Source: Actinernus sp. WN-2022
Lineage: Eukaryota; Cnidaria; Anthozoa; Actiniaria; Actinernidae
Assembly (NCBI GenBank): GCA_030867875.1
Contig: JAOWCC010000553.1
Coordinates: 1,141,001 to 1,205,000, forward strand
DNA length: 64,000 bases
Direction of reading: 5' to 3'
The notes beneath the pieces were generated by a model, which was given only the letters and a program-made list of their open reading frames with translations, ran no database searches and was not told the DNA's origin. Position 1 is the first letter of the stretch; every line of letters begins with the position of its first letter. The position numbers and the translations under genes are program-made. Of the stretch, positions 30,845 through 43,315 are shown in pieces.

Positions 30845-33800
30845 TCTGTTAGGCTAATTATCGTAATAAATCTGAAAGCCACTAAATTATTACAAGTTAC
30901 TTGTAACCGAATACTCGCTTTTAGCGATGAATTCACTAAGGGAATTTGCTACCACTGCTTTCTTTGTAGTTCTTGAAGGATTCCAGGCTTTATAAAGAGA
31001 CATGATTCAAGCGAAAATGGAAAAACACCTGAACACGAAGTGAAATCAGAAAATACACAGTAGAGTTTATCGCAAGACTTGTGAGGAGTGCAAAAGCTTG
31101 CCACGACGATTACCGGAAAGGCACCAGGATCCCACAGTGAAGAAAACAGAGGATCGATCCGGAAATCATACAGATTGACATGGGCTGCTGTCATGGAATC
31201 GAGAGATAACAGTCGGTTTAATAGCTCACAACCCAGGCACAATGCAAGGTGCGAATTCCCCTGGGATTGATGCGACTTCCACTGATTTCAACCAGAGGGA
31301 TTTTACTTTGCATCAGTTGACGACAGCTTGTGGTGGGAGCGGTCCCGCCCAATAGCCCAACAAAATTCTCACTCACTGATGGAGGTTACTATCCTTGGCG
31401 CCTTCGTGCATTTCAATTGATCAACTCCAATAAAATCTGGTTCATTGCAATAGACACATTAAAATCAAAAAAATTCTTTTTCAGCGCGAAGACGACAAAT
31501 ATTGTTTTGATTTTGTTTCTCGGCAGCATTTTCGCTGACAGAGTAATTAGAGACGGAAGTGTCTTGTAAACACGTTTAATACTGAGCACGGAAGTACTCC
31601 AGGCTGGTGTCCGTGCCGCTGAGATCAAGTAGTTTGATGATAATGAAACAAAGCCATTTAGTTGGCTTTCTTTAGGGCTGTTAATGTTTTCAGGGGCCGT
31701 TCAAATATCATCATGAAAGCCATGGGACATCGGGCTGTACTTCATTTTATTTGAGATGCAGTCTATGATCGACACGCGCTGTGACTTCACAGCAATGTGA
31801 ATGGTTTATGTCAGACTGAAATGACTATGTATTTTGATTCCGTCAAACATAAACAAAATTAAATAAAAAACAAGCTGTTTAGGCACCCAATCACGTTGAA
31901 CTGGTGTATAAAAATTAACGTGTTTTATAAAATCAGGGACGTGCAAGATTGATCCATAATCATTGTCATCTGTCATGATGCTCTGATTCTCTGCATAATC
32001 GATTGATGTGAGTGCGTTACCTAATTATGACGTAAGGTATTTCACGTGACATTCAGTAGAGTTTGAAACGTGTTACCACATCAAGGCAATAGGCCGCAAT
32101 AGGCCGCAATAGGCCCTTTGCAGCTAACAGTCACGTGCTGATATAATACTTCATTAACGAATGAATTGAGCTCGTGATCCCCATGGGAAAGACGTTGCCA
32201 TGGATGCTGGAGAGCAAGCTATCTTTAAAATCGCTGTTTTTGAAAGATCGATGGTCCGAGCTGTGTAAAAAAATTGCACCCGTAGTTGTAAAACATAATT
32301 GGCCTATAAGGTCATTTGATTAATTTATTCAAATTGATAGATCGTTTGAGCGAGTTTAATGGCCTATAGAGACCAAATAAAAGCCATATTACGGCAAATA
32401 TTAACAACTACAAGTAAAGCAGAGCAGATCAGTACGACTCGAAGACTTATTTTGCAAAATTCACAACATTTCGTCCTATTGCCCTTGACCACAGGCGACA
32501 GGAACATCAGTAAAATCTCCCTTCTCTCCCCTCCCTCAACTGATTTATATTCTTATTATCCTTACCCACACCCCTCCCCCTTAAACAAACTCACTCCAAT
32601 GGTAACCCCCCAAGAAACTTGAAGATGTGGCAGTAACCCCTCAGAATTTTACGATAATGTCTCGTTAACCCCCTCAGAAAATATCCTCAGATAAAAGATT
32701 TCGAACCCCTCAGAAATTGTAATTTATCCCTGGACCCCTTCATAAAAACCATATCGTCCAACCCCCTCAGAAAATCTCGTCAACAGGGGGGGGGGGGGGG
32801 GGGGGGGTGTGGATATGAAATGGAATGGCCCTATAAATTATGGCTCTGCCCACAGTATTGTTCGCAGCCGTTTATATTTATGTCGTCACGCAGTTTGCCG
32901 ACGATTGATACGAACGGGCTTCAAACTCCGGCTTTGTACTCTTATTTTGCTGAACTCTACAGAATACCTTGAAATAACCGTTCAATAAATCTACCTTAAT
33001 TTATCCTAAAGAAAGCTTTGATTTATACTCTCGAAGAAGGAAATGCATTTAATTTTCACCACTTCGCCTTCCCTTGCCGTTAACAATAGGAAATGGACAA
33101 TCTGAAATCTACAATGTTTACCGTCTCGTTTTTCTCGGCCAATGGAAATCGAGATACCGTGGCGCATGTAATCGTTTTGTGGGCAGAGGTTTCTCCTGGT
33201 GCCAGGAAAGGGGTCGTGTGGAACTTCTCGAAACGAGCGATAGTATTGGCCTACGCAACAATAGAAAACACCCTAACCCATTAGAAAGTGCAGTACAAAA
33301 AATATAGAAGTATAGTATTATGGGTGCAATCAGAATACGGGTCTCGAGGTTCCATGCTACTCGGAGGAAAGGCAAAGAGATGAGAAATCTCTGCTCGCAG
33401 GGTAGGAGGGCCACACATTTCTCTGTGTATACTTTGTTAGTGTTACCCTCTTTAAATAGTTATTTTCCAAGTGGTATACATGCATGAAATCAACGCACAC
33501 AATATTTTATTAAATTTGCAGGGGAGATGCAAGGGGTGGGGGTAGAGAATGAAATCAAAAAGTCTAAAAAATATATAACCCTCCCTGGACAATGAGTATG
33601 AAATATTTTGACCCTTTCTCCCCTATAACCACCCCTTTTTCAGTTCCCTATGATTTATGACCCTCCATTTTTGGGGATTCAAAAAAATATGACCCTTCAT
33701 CTCAACCTCCTCCCCCTGCTAATTTCTTACCAGTCCCTTCAGCGACAACCCTCATGAAATTTAATTATCAGTAAAACTGTGTAATTTGAAGCTCCCGTAA

Positions 33801-35619
33801 GGGACTGTGACCACCTTTGGTGGTTTTAAAGAATTGGAAGAAAGTGGAAAATAGCATTTACAAACAGGTTTTGTGTATAACACTACCAATCTCATACAAG
33901 TGCCTTTAAATATATGAATTAAGATTTGTTTGCTATCTAGTACAACCATGTGATTGCAATGTAAATTATCACAAGCATGAGTAGTGAATCAATTATCCTG
34001 CTCCCCTAGCACAAACCATATATGACACAAAAATATGCTAGAACTCCATGTATTAATTAAAAGTGGCCCGAGTTAAGGCCACTTAGGGCCTCTTGTTTGT
34101 TTATATTCTGTTCATGAATCACTGGAATTCTATTTTTAAAGGTTTGATGCAGATTCCTTTAAAATAACGAATACATGTAATTATAAAACTGTAGGGATTT
34201 ACCGGAGGCGAAATAATGTGTCCTATTACACAAATAAATACCCTGCTAGCAGAGATACATGTATATATCTCTTCATCCTTGCCATGAAAAGGAAGAGATC
34301 TCTGCTAGTGACTGCTCAGTGAAACAAATATAAGTTGAAATTGGAATTTAAAAAAATATACTGCATCTGTTGCAGGTAAATTAATTTTGATTTCAGGTTG
34401 AATTTGTTTAACCTTTGTTATAATTATTCTAGGTTATTTGTTTCAAACTGGTTGTTCTGCTAACTATGTATGAGTTTTCTTGTATTTTGTGTTGTCCAGG
34501 AAAAGGAAATGCTGTGTCACTACATGTAGTCCTAAAAACCCTAAATTGGTGTCTAGCTCTAAACACCCTCATTTAGTGAGCAACCATTGTGGATGGTTAG
34601 GTGGTTTAGTTGATTAGTTAACATGATTATTGAAGGAGGATTATAGTATGTGTTAGCTATATATAGTGACTAGTTCTAAACACTCTAAATAACACCCTAA
34701 ATTAGTGACTAACTCTTAACACACTATAATTAGTGAGCACCAGTTGTGGATGGTTAGGGTGTTTTTAAATGTAGGGGTAGGATTTAGATTAGTTCACTGG
34801 ACCATCGAATAAATAGGTATAATTATTATAGAATACCCCACCACTTCAAAAGATTACTTGAAAACTGTGTTAAATTCTCCATATAGTGCAGGTGTATGTA
34901 CAGTCATTTTGGGGTCGAAAATGGTTGTTTTTTAATTGCTTAGTTATGTTTTTAGAAGGTTCGTATGAAAATTAAAGAAAATTAATAATTATCAATGATC
35001 CAAATGGGGGGTATTCTATAATTAAGAATATGCAGTGCTAATGGTACTGGTATTCTGCAGTTGCTCCAATATTTTTGTTACTCTTTGAATTTATTGTACT
35101 GAAGTCTTGTGCAGGGAAATAATCATGTAGTAGCTATTCTTGAGTTGCAATCATTCCTAAGGGAATACAATCACAAACGCGTAGTGGCCATCTTGGTTGG
35201 TAGGACACGTAACGTTCAAACCCGGAAATATTGCTAACTCAATCTGCGCATGCTCAAGTTAGTGCCTGCGATATCCCAGCGGTTTTACCCAATTAAAATT
35301 AATCTCTCGGTCAGCCATGTCGAACGGTAAACGCTAAAAACAGTCCATTTTGATCCTTTAACTGGTCTAGGATGAATGAATATTCTATATTACTAGTTTC
35401 TTAAGCAGGTAAGGATGCCGGGTGAGGTAATATATCGTTACTATTGCATGACAATAACAAAAAAATTGGCTGGTAAAACAGCCGCTACTTTGCAAAGTTG
35501 TTCTAATAAACGCATTTACATGGTGGAATTCCGAGCAGGATTACCGAAAAGCCTGATTTTTTCTTTAGAAACTACATTAATATTATGAAAAGGTTGTATC
35601 TGTAGAAATGAATAAACAT
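30845..35619. other. Intergenic stretch
   Basis: No gene supported. It holds a tandem triplet of caataggccg near 32,085-32,115, a cccctcagaaa repeat array (32,590-32,807) ending in a run of about 20 G, and T/A-rich unique sequence. The ORFs at 33.1-33.4 kb and elsewhere lack coding features. Confidence 0.4.
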
Positions 35620-35768
35620 GTGATTTGGGGACTTCTAAGGCAGTTTATTAGGCCTCGAGGTTTTGACCGTTAGCCGCGTGTCTACCTCATTGTAGCTATG
35701 AGGTAGACACGCGGCCAACGGTCAAAACCTTGAGGCCTAATAAACTGCTTTAGAAGTCCCCAAATCAC
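35620..35768. mobile_element. Long near-perfect hairpin, 71-bp arms
   Basis: The left arm (35,620-35,690) and right arm (35,698-35,768) are inverted copies with about three mismatches around a 7-base loop (tgtagct). The ends read gtgatttggggacttctaa. A foldback or MITE of the kind that forms a stable RNA or DNA hairpin. Confidence 0.9.
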
Positions 35769-37364
35769 ACCAAAACCACTCACAAAACTTCATTAAGTAT
35801 CAATCTTTTATTATTGAAGATTTATTTCGTAGGAATCGGAAAAGAGAATTCACAAGGAGCAATTATGTAAACTCTTCCGAGATCGCTTATGAAACATACC
35901 ACAGGTAACCCAAAAGGCGGGAAATATATGTCGAGTCTGGGCTGCCTGTGGTCCTACTTTTATGATCAAAAACCTCTACTCCCAAAGAAAGTCCATTAAA
36001 AGTAGACCACAGAAGTTGAAACAACAGAACGTGTAGAATTGGGAAGCTCCATTCGATTACCTTGGAAAAATCAAGTAAATGTGCTATCGGCCATCGAAAA
36101 TAGAGTTCGATTTTTTCTGTAATTCCGCCGGAATTTGAAGCTCCGTATTCAGACTAATATTAGCATTGGATGCTCGTGCTTTGAATACCATAAATCCTTC
36201 TCATCTTCACGTTAGGAACCCTCTTTCTCTCAATTTCAAGTAGTTCCGCGCGATCTGCACTTATAACGCCATTGTTCTCACAACAACACAGAGCTTCCAT
36301 TCGGTTTCTGCTCGGATTTGTTTTCACGATCGAAGCTACGCGTGTCAGTTTCGGGCTCGCGCCGCGCACGCGCAGATTGAGTTACCATCCCGAACGTTAC
36401 GTGAGGAACACAAGAAGCAAATGTGGTTTCCTTTGTTCCTACCAACCAACATGGCCGCCTGCAGTGCAACCCACCAATAGGTGTACAGTTCGCTCATATT
36501 TTTGTTCTAATAAAAACTTTATACAGATAATGGTGAAAATCCGTAAGATCCACGTTTAACGATTGTGCTTGCCGGTGAACTGGTTTTACTATGCTTGTAA
36601 TCGGTTTTTGTTGTACATGAGTCAACAAAACTGACACTGACATACAGTTGATAACTTTTGAGTTTACATGTAATACCTGTAAGACCAGAATTTTTTTGAC
36701 CTGCAACACATCCAAGGGGAAGCAGAAACTACGTTCACATGCAGGTGTTAGAGGGAACGAGCATGTCTAAGACACTGTAAGTTGTTCAAGTGGTCTCAAC
36801 TCAAGCAACACAGACTGTTACATTTAAGCTATACGTATTGGCGAATTGCCATTATTGTTTTTTGAAATTTTTCCCTATACTGTGTTACCGTACCTTCCTG
36901 AATAATTTCGATGTAACTTCTCTTCTTTGTTAACACTCTTGCATCACCGGTGCCTCTGCCATGCTATCATCAGTCAATTCTACAAAATGGTTAAAAGCCA
37001 TAATAATTACAAAATTACAATCAAAGATCCAAATAAATTTAAGAGGACTACATATAAATACGTGTATGTTATGGTTTGTTCTATCGTAAAACAACAATAT
37101 GGAGAACTCGGGCTTAGTTATACCTGCATGTACAAAATATGTATGCTTGTAGTTGTACGCTTAAAGTTTTATAATATGTAATCGCCGGGGAAGGTCAACG
37201 TAGAATTAGCTATATCATCAAAAACACTAAAAAAAAGTAAATGGTGGCTTTTAAAACTGGAAGCTTGAGGCACATTGAACTTCTATTCAGTAAACTGGCA
37301 GGACAATTCGGGTTTTCTCATTTAGAGGATTAAGTACATGTATGTTAGATCTACCTGTGGAATC
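35769..37364. other. Intergenic stretch
   Basis: No supported gene. A short minus-strand ORF from ATG 36,300 (MEALCCCENNGVISADRAEL) has coding-like composition and could be a first exon, but no partner was identified. Confidence 0.3.
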
Positions 37365-39201
37365 TTAACCTCCTCCGTTTTTCCATCCATAAAAGTCTAC
37401 TCCATCAAAAATTTCAACCTCCGATTTTTCTGTTAATTGAGGAGGCACTGGGAACGAGAATGCGCAATGGTCGCCTAAAAATCGAAAAGGTTTATCAAAA
37501 TATTCTGGAGTTCGTATGCTCACAGAGCCTTTGATTCCCTTCACATTATATTAATTTTAAACTTTATTTCAGGTTGTATTAAATCTGTGTAATAAAATGA
37601 TTACTTAGCTAAGTACTTTTTACGCTGTGAATAATTTCTGCCTGATTTTTATCTGTATAAAAATCTTGAAGCCGACGGCGCCTTTTCCGAGGAGTCAGCG
37701 CTGATACCCAGGATGCATTGGCATCCCCATGTAACTGAAACGTTTTTTTTCTAAGACAGATCTATTTGCGGGCCGAAAGGCTCCGTTCGCCCGTCTCCGC
37801 GAATAGAGGCGCAAGTATGTTTCCTTTAAAACTCTAGAACTAACGTTTTGTTTCACATAAACAGGGAATTTAAAACCTTACACCGATTTTTCATCTCTGA
37901 CTGATGCTTAAGTCCTGCACTTATATTGAGACGTGAATTTACTGAAGCAATAACTTCATAGGCTATCCCAGTTACCCAGGTCGAGATATAGCCCTCTGAT
38001 GAATTTCTCCTTTGCAATGACGTTACGCTTTGTGCTCTCGTAAACCTCCCTTGTTGAAAGAAGTGAACTTTCCACCAAGATGCTGGTCAACTATATATGT
38101 TTGGCCAGGAATTAAATTATTTTACAAGTGGCCTATACTTGCAGGATTTGTCCTCAACCTTAAGAAAAGTTGCCTGTAGCCTTCTCACAGCATTGTTTTT
38201 CACTAGTGTTTCTGGTCAAAGCCCCCGTTAGTCTCTTGTGTTACTACATCAGTACCCGGGCATCAGTAACACTGGAAACATAAAAAAGGAAGACACTTGC
38301 CCGCCTCGTTAATTGTCTGTCATTAGTTGTTACATATTTATTGAATGATTTGGATGTCATTGCAAGTGATGTAGAATGTTGCATACATGCACCTCAACTA
38401 TAATTGTTCTAAGAGCCCCTTTATTTTATTGTGGCAGGACCGTCAGAGAAAGAATTTCCCATCTAGCTAGCCCTATTAAATAAGAGCTCTCTGTGAGCCT
38501 GCAAAAAAGCACCTGACTGTGAGCCACTGAGTGTGCCCAGATTAGTATTGTGTTTGTCAAAGCAATCAGGGCATTTTGAATGGAATAATCAGTTGCTTAC
38601 ATGTACATGCATCCCTGTACTTAAAGAAAAATCAATTAAAGTTTTAAAATAAATGCAAATAAATACGTACCATGGTCTCATTGACTGAATTGCACTTTCT
38701 CTTCTTGTGCAATCTTTTGTCATCCTGTGGTTGAAACAAAGAATTAAGAAAGGTTACAACAAATAATCTTAAAAATCATGCATTTTCCACATGTTCAAAT
38801 ATATATCTACTAGACTTTTTTGTATCCTGACAACACTGCATGCGAATGTGCAAACCATGATTTGAAAACACTCCACTTTGTATCAGCAACCAATGGTCTC
38901 TGGTTGGCATTAATAACAGTGGTGCACATGGCAGTATGAATTATCACTATAGCGACATTTTACATACATACCAATTTCCCTGTGTAGGCACTGGGCTTCC
39001 TACAGTGGGAGAGCTTGTTTCCAATAAAAGCTCTCCCCCCCTCTTCCTGTTGATCAGCACCTTTCCTCCTTCAACACTGTAGGTGGCATACATGGTACTA
39101 ACATCTGACTTAGCGAGAATTTCTTCAGCCAGAATTGAGGTTTCTGCAGCCTGCTGTTTATCAGTGTTTGCAGACACTCTGAGGGCTCCTCCTCCTTGCC
39201 A
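37365..39201 (-). CDS. Unidentified host gene, candidate exons
   Basis: Exon 39,201-38,972 starts after tttgtag and ends TTG|GTATGT. Its frame reads SDVSTMYATYSVEGGKVLI then NRKRGG at a run of seven G. Past that run the frame two bases on (FIGNKLSHCRKPSAYTGKL) joins in phase 0 to exon 38,724-38,671 (DDKRLHKKRKCNSVNETM, acceptor accacag, donor GTACGT). A possible last exon 37,474-37,365 encodes FSFPVPPQLTEKSEVEIFDG and ends in TAA, but its phase does not match directly. The G7 run therefore looks like a frameshift or base-calling error. No domain recognised. Confidence 0.4.
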
Positions 39202-39592
39202 CTACAAAGATAAGGAACAAAAGATGAACTCACAGTAAAATGTATATATTAGATATTAATTTGTCCAGCGGGTTTATAAATGCTTTCCTCTTTGACAATA
39301 ATATTAAAATTGAGAAGTTCTGTTTAGTTTATAAAATTACAAGCACCACCATATATACTAGTCAATCCAGAAAACATTGTCCAGAGAAAAAAAAAAGAAT
39401 TATTCCACTATATATATACTGTAAGCACTTTTTAGTGGAATAATGCTAATTCGTGTACTTGCATGGGATACTCTATAAAGATATTTTTTGATTAGCCTGG
39501 TCAGTAATTAAGACATCTGATAAATTTAATTTAGTCATGATACTATGATTAGAAACATATCTAAATTATATATGTCTATTTTAGGCCTGAAA

Positions 39593-39703
39593 TTGACAAA
39601 TATATATACTTTAAATATAGTTCTTATTAAGCCGAAGCGATCGCAACAAAAACATTTTTGAGATGCCTCTTGGGACACTGGTCACTTGAAAAATATATTT
39701 TTG
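39593..39703. repeat. Direct repeat, copy 1 of 2
   Basis: About 107 bases starting ttgacaaatatatatacttt recur almost exactly at 40,319-40,425, 726 bases away. The copies flank the hairpin at 40,175-40,316 on its left and right, so the interval may be a duplication or the two ends of an inserted unit. Confidence 0.8.
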
Positions 39704-40174
39704 AATGCATCTCATAATTGTAAGTATGTTTCTTTGCATGGTGTACACTAAGGTATGTCACATTGAAATCACACACTCCGATTGGCTCGTGCCATGTACA
39801 GTCAAAAATATAACATATCTGCCCTATATTCCTTATAATAATCCCACCGAGAGCAGGCAGCGTGTCAAAATCCCCACCCTCCGGTAGCCCTGCCTGTCAA
39901 ATCCCCACACCTTGCCTCCCCTTCCCTTGAGCTTAACATTGATAGGTGCATTAGACGCCAAATGTGCTACAAATTCCCCATTGCACCAGCATGTAATTGT
40001 CAAATGAAAATTTATGCATGTACATTAATTCCTGTTCATATCATCAGAAGATATGAAAACCATTGGTAATGCATGTGTCAATGTTAAGCCAGAAGGGGGA
40101 GTCGGGCAGATGTGCAGCATTTGACTTTTTTCGAGAATTTTCGGTCAAATTCCCCACCCTGGGAAAAGAAAAAA

Positions 40175-40225
40175 TGGTCAATTGTGATCAAATTGCCCCA
40201 TCTGGGGCAACGAAATTCCTCCTTA

Positions 40226-40265
<40 letters not shown>

Positions 40266-40316
40266 TAAGGAGGAATTTCGTTGCCCCAGATGGGGCAATT
40301 TGATCACAATTGATCA
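40175..40316. mobile_element. Near-perfect foldback with (TA)n centre
   Basis: The left arm begins tggtcaattgtgatcaaatt and reads through a small internal palindrome (ttgccccatctggggcaa). The right arm is its reverse complement, ending at 40,316. The centre is an AT dinucleotide run. Arms of about 58 bases match almost completely. Confidence 0.85.
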
Positions 40317-40318
40317 TA

Positions 40319-40425
40319 TTGACAAATATATATACTTTAAATATAGTTCTTATTAAGCCGAAGCGATCGCAACAAAAACATTTTTGAGATGCCTCTTGGG
40401 ACACTGGTCACTTGAAAAATATATA
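40319..40425. repeat. Direct repeat, copy 2 of 2
   Basis: A near-identical copy of 39,593-39,703, immediately right of the foldback. It includes the word gccgaagcgatcgcaacaaa in both. Confidence 0.8.
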
Positions 40426-40515
40426 TATATTATATATATATATAGCTGAGACAGATGGCGACTCGGGAAACAAGAGACTAGGACACGGATGACGACTCAG
40501 GAAACAAGAGACTAA

Positions 40516-41410
40516 TGCTGCGGTCAGACTCGCGCTAGAGCTTGGAGTTCAGCATGCTTGCTTATGAGATACTTGAGCAAATGCTAAAATTCGAAGCAAG
40601 CATGTTGCGGTCAGATTAAAGATCAGCGCTTGCTAGTTTCAAGGTGTTAACAGAATCCTGTCAGAATGAGTATTCTGATTACTTCCACTCTCCAGACTGT
40701 CCTCTCCACTGGGAAATTCAGCGAGGTACTTGGCGATGAATTATTTGGGAATTGATGTTGAGAGTAACCGCGGAGAGTGTCGAAACTGTTCCTTAAAGGC
40801 AGACTGGAACTGTTGTCCAAAAGAAATGGAGCGGGATTTATTACAGACGAAAGTGGTTGGCCCTGAATATTGCAGACAGCCATCTCATTCATCATAGCAG
40901 CTGGAACGAAAGGACTTGGGCTTCGAGACATTTCAAGACAGTATAGAGAAGTGGTAATCAATTGTTACAACTGTCAGTGCCCGTATTGCTGTTAGAAACC
41001 AGAGAATATAGTATTTGGACTTGGGCTTCGAGACATTTCAAGACAGTATAGAGAAGTGGTAATGAATTGTTACAACTGTCAGTGCTCGTATTGCTGTTAG
41101 AAACCAGAGAATACAGTATTTTGAGATCACTCCGCTTGTCAATTTTTAGCCGTCAATGCAGCAACGCATTTTATAGGTTGAACAATGAAATGCAATTACT
41201 TTTATTTGCCTAGCGCAGCCCTAACGTGGTACAGACCAGGCTTGAGCTACGCTTCGGTCTCTTTGTAGTTTTATTTACCTAGGCATCGGTTTGCCATTAA
41301 GCAGAAGCTGCCGTGCTTGGTCGGTCACATTCGCTAGCATGCTAGGAATGTGCTAGGTAAACAGAAATGAGCCAAGCAAGCACGGTTCTAGCGCGAGTCT
41401 GACCGCAGCA
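40516..41410. mobile_element. PIF/Harbinger-type non-autonomous element with TAA target duplication
   Basis: Perfect 22-bp TIRs (TGCTGCGGTCAGACTCGCGC at 40,516, and its complement ending at 41,410) are flanked on both sides by TAA (40,513-40,515 and 41,411-41,413). A three-base TWA target duplication is the hallmark of PIF/Harbinger elements. The interior holds an about 105-bp tandem duplication (40,912-41,120) and one minus-strand ORF (from ATG within 40,961-40,647, e.g. SVINPAPFLLDNSSSLPLRN) that resembles no transposase known to me. It is inserted between copies of a gatggcgactcgggaaac repeat. Confidence 0.8.
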
Positions 41411-41618
41411 TAAGACACAAATGGCGACTCGGGAAACGAGACTAGGACACAGTCCTCAAGCAGTCGAATTCAAATGTTCACACCCTGGGGCAAAGCTTGT
41501 AATCAAATTCCCCAGGGTGGGGACGCCAAGACTGATCAAATGCCATACATCTGCCTGAGGACCCCCCCCCCCCCCTTGCCGCTTAACATTGATACATGCA
41601 TAATGCCGGGTATTCAAT

Positions 41619-41670
41619 CTCGTGACCAGGGTCTTATCTTGGATCTGACCGAGAAGACCCTGGTCACGAG
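41619..41670. repeat. 17-bp perfect hairpin
   Basis: Arm ctcgtgaccagggtctt (41,619-41,635) is the reverse complement of 41,654-41,670, with an 18-base loop. Small foldback; nothing coding around it. Confidence 0.8.
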
Positions 41671-41773
41671 GTTGTATTCTGCAGTTTATAGTCTGATGCC
41701 TTTATAAGGCCCTTTTCCCTCAAAGTTTAACATATACTTACTCTGATCTCAATGATCCTACTAAAATGTTATT

Positions 41774-42229
41774 CTACTTCATATTGCAAAAGCGGCATCT
41801 TTGCTTGCACCTCCAGCAACGAGGGTAGGTTACAGTATCGACGCGGTCGTTCTCTTCGTTCCAACTTTCACTTTTCTCTAAAAGCAACGCAGGAGTCTTA
41901 GGATTGCCGTTCCTCCTGATCACTTCATTACTTTTTGCAGTCTTCATGCGCGATGAAATTAGAGTAAACAACTCCTTTGAAGGCTCACAGCCTAGTTTCC
42001 AACTACCCAATCTGACTGGTGACATTTCAGAAAATTCGTTCTGTGTTTCGGTGCAAGCACATGCGAGTAGCCTCCCAAACATAGCACATACTCCTTCTAT
42101 AACAGGATCTCCTCGTACTTTATGAGTTGAACGCAAACCTGAAAGTGATGCAAAAGAAAAAAATTCTACGTCTAGTAACTCCAGTAGACGAGATGGCAAA
42201 CGTTTCGAAGAGTAGCTGCACGACGCCAT
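41774..42229 (-). CDS. Candidate 151-aa protein, unknown
   Basis: ATG at 42,229 in the context attATGGCG. The product is rich in Ser, Leu and Cys (SSKRLPSRLLELLDVEFFSF, VCAMFGRLLACAC) and ends in a Cys/Arg cluster (RCWRCKQRCRFCNMK) that looks like a half zinc-binding site. No intron signals were needed. No family recognised. It may be a single-exon host gene or a chance ORF; the length and the cysteine cluster favour coding. Confidence 0.35.
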   Translation of the reverse strand: MASCSYSSKRLPSRLLELLDVEFFSFASLSGLRSTHKVRGDPVIEGVCAMFGRLLACACTETQNEFSEMSPVRLGSWKLGCEPSKELFTLISSRMKTAKSNEVIRRNGNPKTPALLLEKSESWNEENDRVDTVTYPRCWRCKQRCRFCNMK

Positions 42230-42412
42230 AATATTACAGATCAAACATTTAGTTGCATTTATAGTGTAAGAAAGCAAAATACTAAACTCTAGCTGCCTTT
42301 CAAAACCTGCATGCATGTTCACTAAAAACTTATGACCAAATTTATAAACCAGGAGGCTGGTATTCTGAGACCAAAAATAAACAAAATGATCAGTGAATCG
42401 TGATACAAGTAG

Positions 42413-42628
42413 TTAATAATTACAATAACATGTTATATACAGCCAGTTTATAGAGCAAGCACAATTCATAACATAAGAGGCTGCATACACTGTACCAGGA
42501 TCATTCATTGTGTTTCCACTTGACAATACCCGTTTGCTGCCATCCACATTAACAATAACTTCTTCCTTGTACGGGGCGTTGTGTCCAAAGGCATCGAACC
42601 AGTAACGGAATGCTACCCTTACACACAA
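42413..42628 (-). CDS. Candidate exon, unknown
   Basis: An open frame of about 70 codons with coding-like composition (VAFRYWFDAFGHNAPYKEEV, VNVDGSKRVLSSGNTMNDPG), truncated at its 5' side by a splice-acceptor-like region. It lies 90 bases below the ORF at 42,719-43,105 on the same strand and could be a later exon of the same gene. Low confidence. Confidence 0.25.
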   Translation of the reverse strand: MCVRVAFRYWFDAFGHNAPYKEEVIVNVDGSKRVLSSGNTMNDPGTVYAASYVMNCACSINWLYITCYCNY

Positions 42629-42718
42629 GGCTTCCTATTTTCAAGCCTTTTCTTTCGCCCATGACCTCTGCGGAGAGAGGAGATGTGAAAACAAGCTCTT
42701 TTTAAATACGAGTTACAA

Positions 42719-43105
42719 TTACTGATGTACGTCGATCGGCCCAGCTCTAGCTAAACAAGCACAATAGTCAATAGCCAGACAAGCATCGTCCTTACGCATA
42801 AAGGTCTTGATTGTTGCAGCCATAAAAGGCCTACTGTTCTGACCGAACAAAACAGCGTCATCCTCTTCCTGGTGTGCAAACTTTTCGAGCATCATCAGCC
42901 GAAGTTCGTAAGTGCGAGCCATCTTCTCGTCGTGCGCTTGACATTCATTCTTGGCTGCACGCATCGCGCCTGCCTTTAAGTTATCTGGTAAGATAACACT
43001 AATTCCTTCTTTGCTACCACAAGCAGCGATGTAGCGTTGTACATTTTCGCTGTTACCTTTTTTTCGCTTAGTATTTCTCCCTTTCGGCGAGATTTGAGAC
43101 TCCAT
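42719..43105 (-). CDS. Candidate 128-aa basic protein, unknown
   Basis: ATG at 43,103-43,105 opens a basic N-terminus (SPKGRNTKRKKGNSENVQ) followed by a helical region (AKNECQAHDEKMARTYELRL, MLEKFAHQEEDD). The start and length suggest a real coding exon. No domain recognised. The surrounding short ORFs on both strands complicate the picture. Confidence 0.35.
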   Translation of the reverse strand: MESQISPKGRNTKRKKGNSENVQRYIAACGSKEGISVILPDNLKAGAMRAAKNECQAHDEKMARTYELRLMMLEKFAHQEEDDAVLFGQNSRPFMAATIKTFMRKDDACLAIDYCACLARAGPIDVHQ

Positions 43106-43315
43106 TACCTACAAACCTTGTAAACCCAGAAATTCCAAGAAAGGTGGTGAGGTCGTGACGTAAAAGATACAGCAAATCTTATTGGCTGTTCGTGTACTAT
43201 TCCTACAGATCCCCTGCTGACTCTTCCTACAATCACTACCGATAAGATAATCACTCATTATTACTCATTGTAGAGTATCAATAATACAATAATAATGCCT
43301 TCAGCTCCCTATTGA

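Noticed and set aside
40647..40961. Harbinger transposase or Myb-like ORF inside the TIR element
   Set aside because: The frame shows no DDE or Myb-like motif and part of it overlaps the internal tandem duplication.
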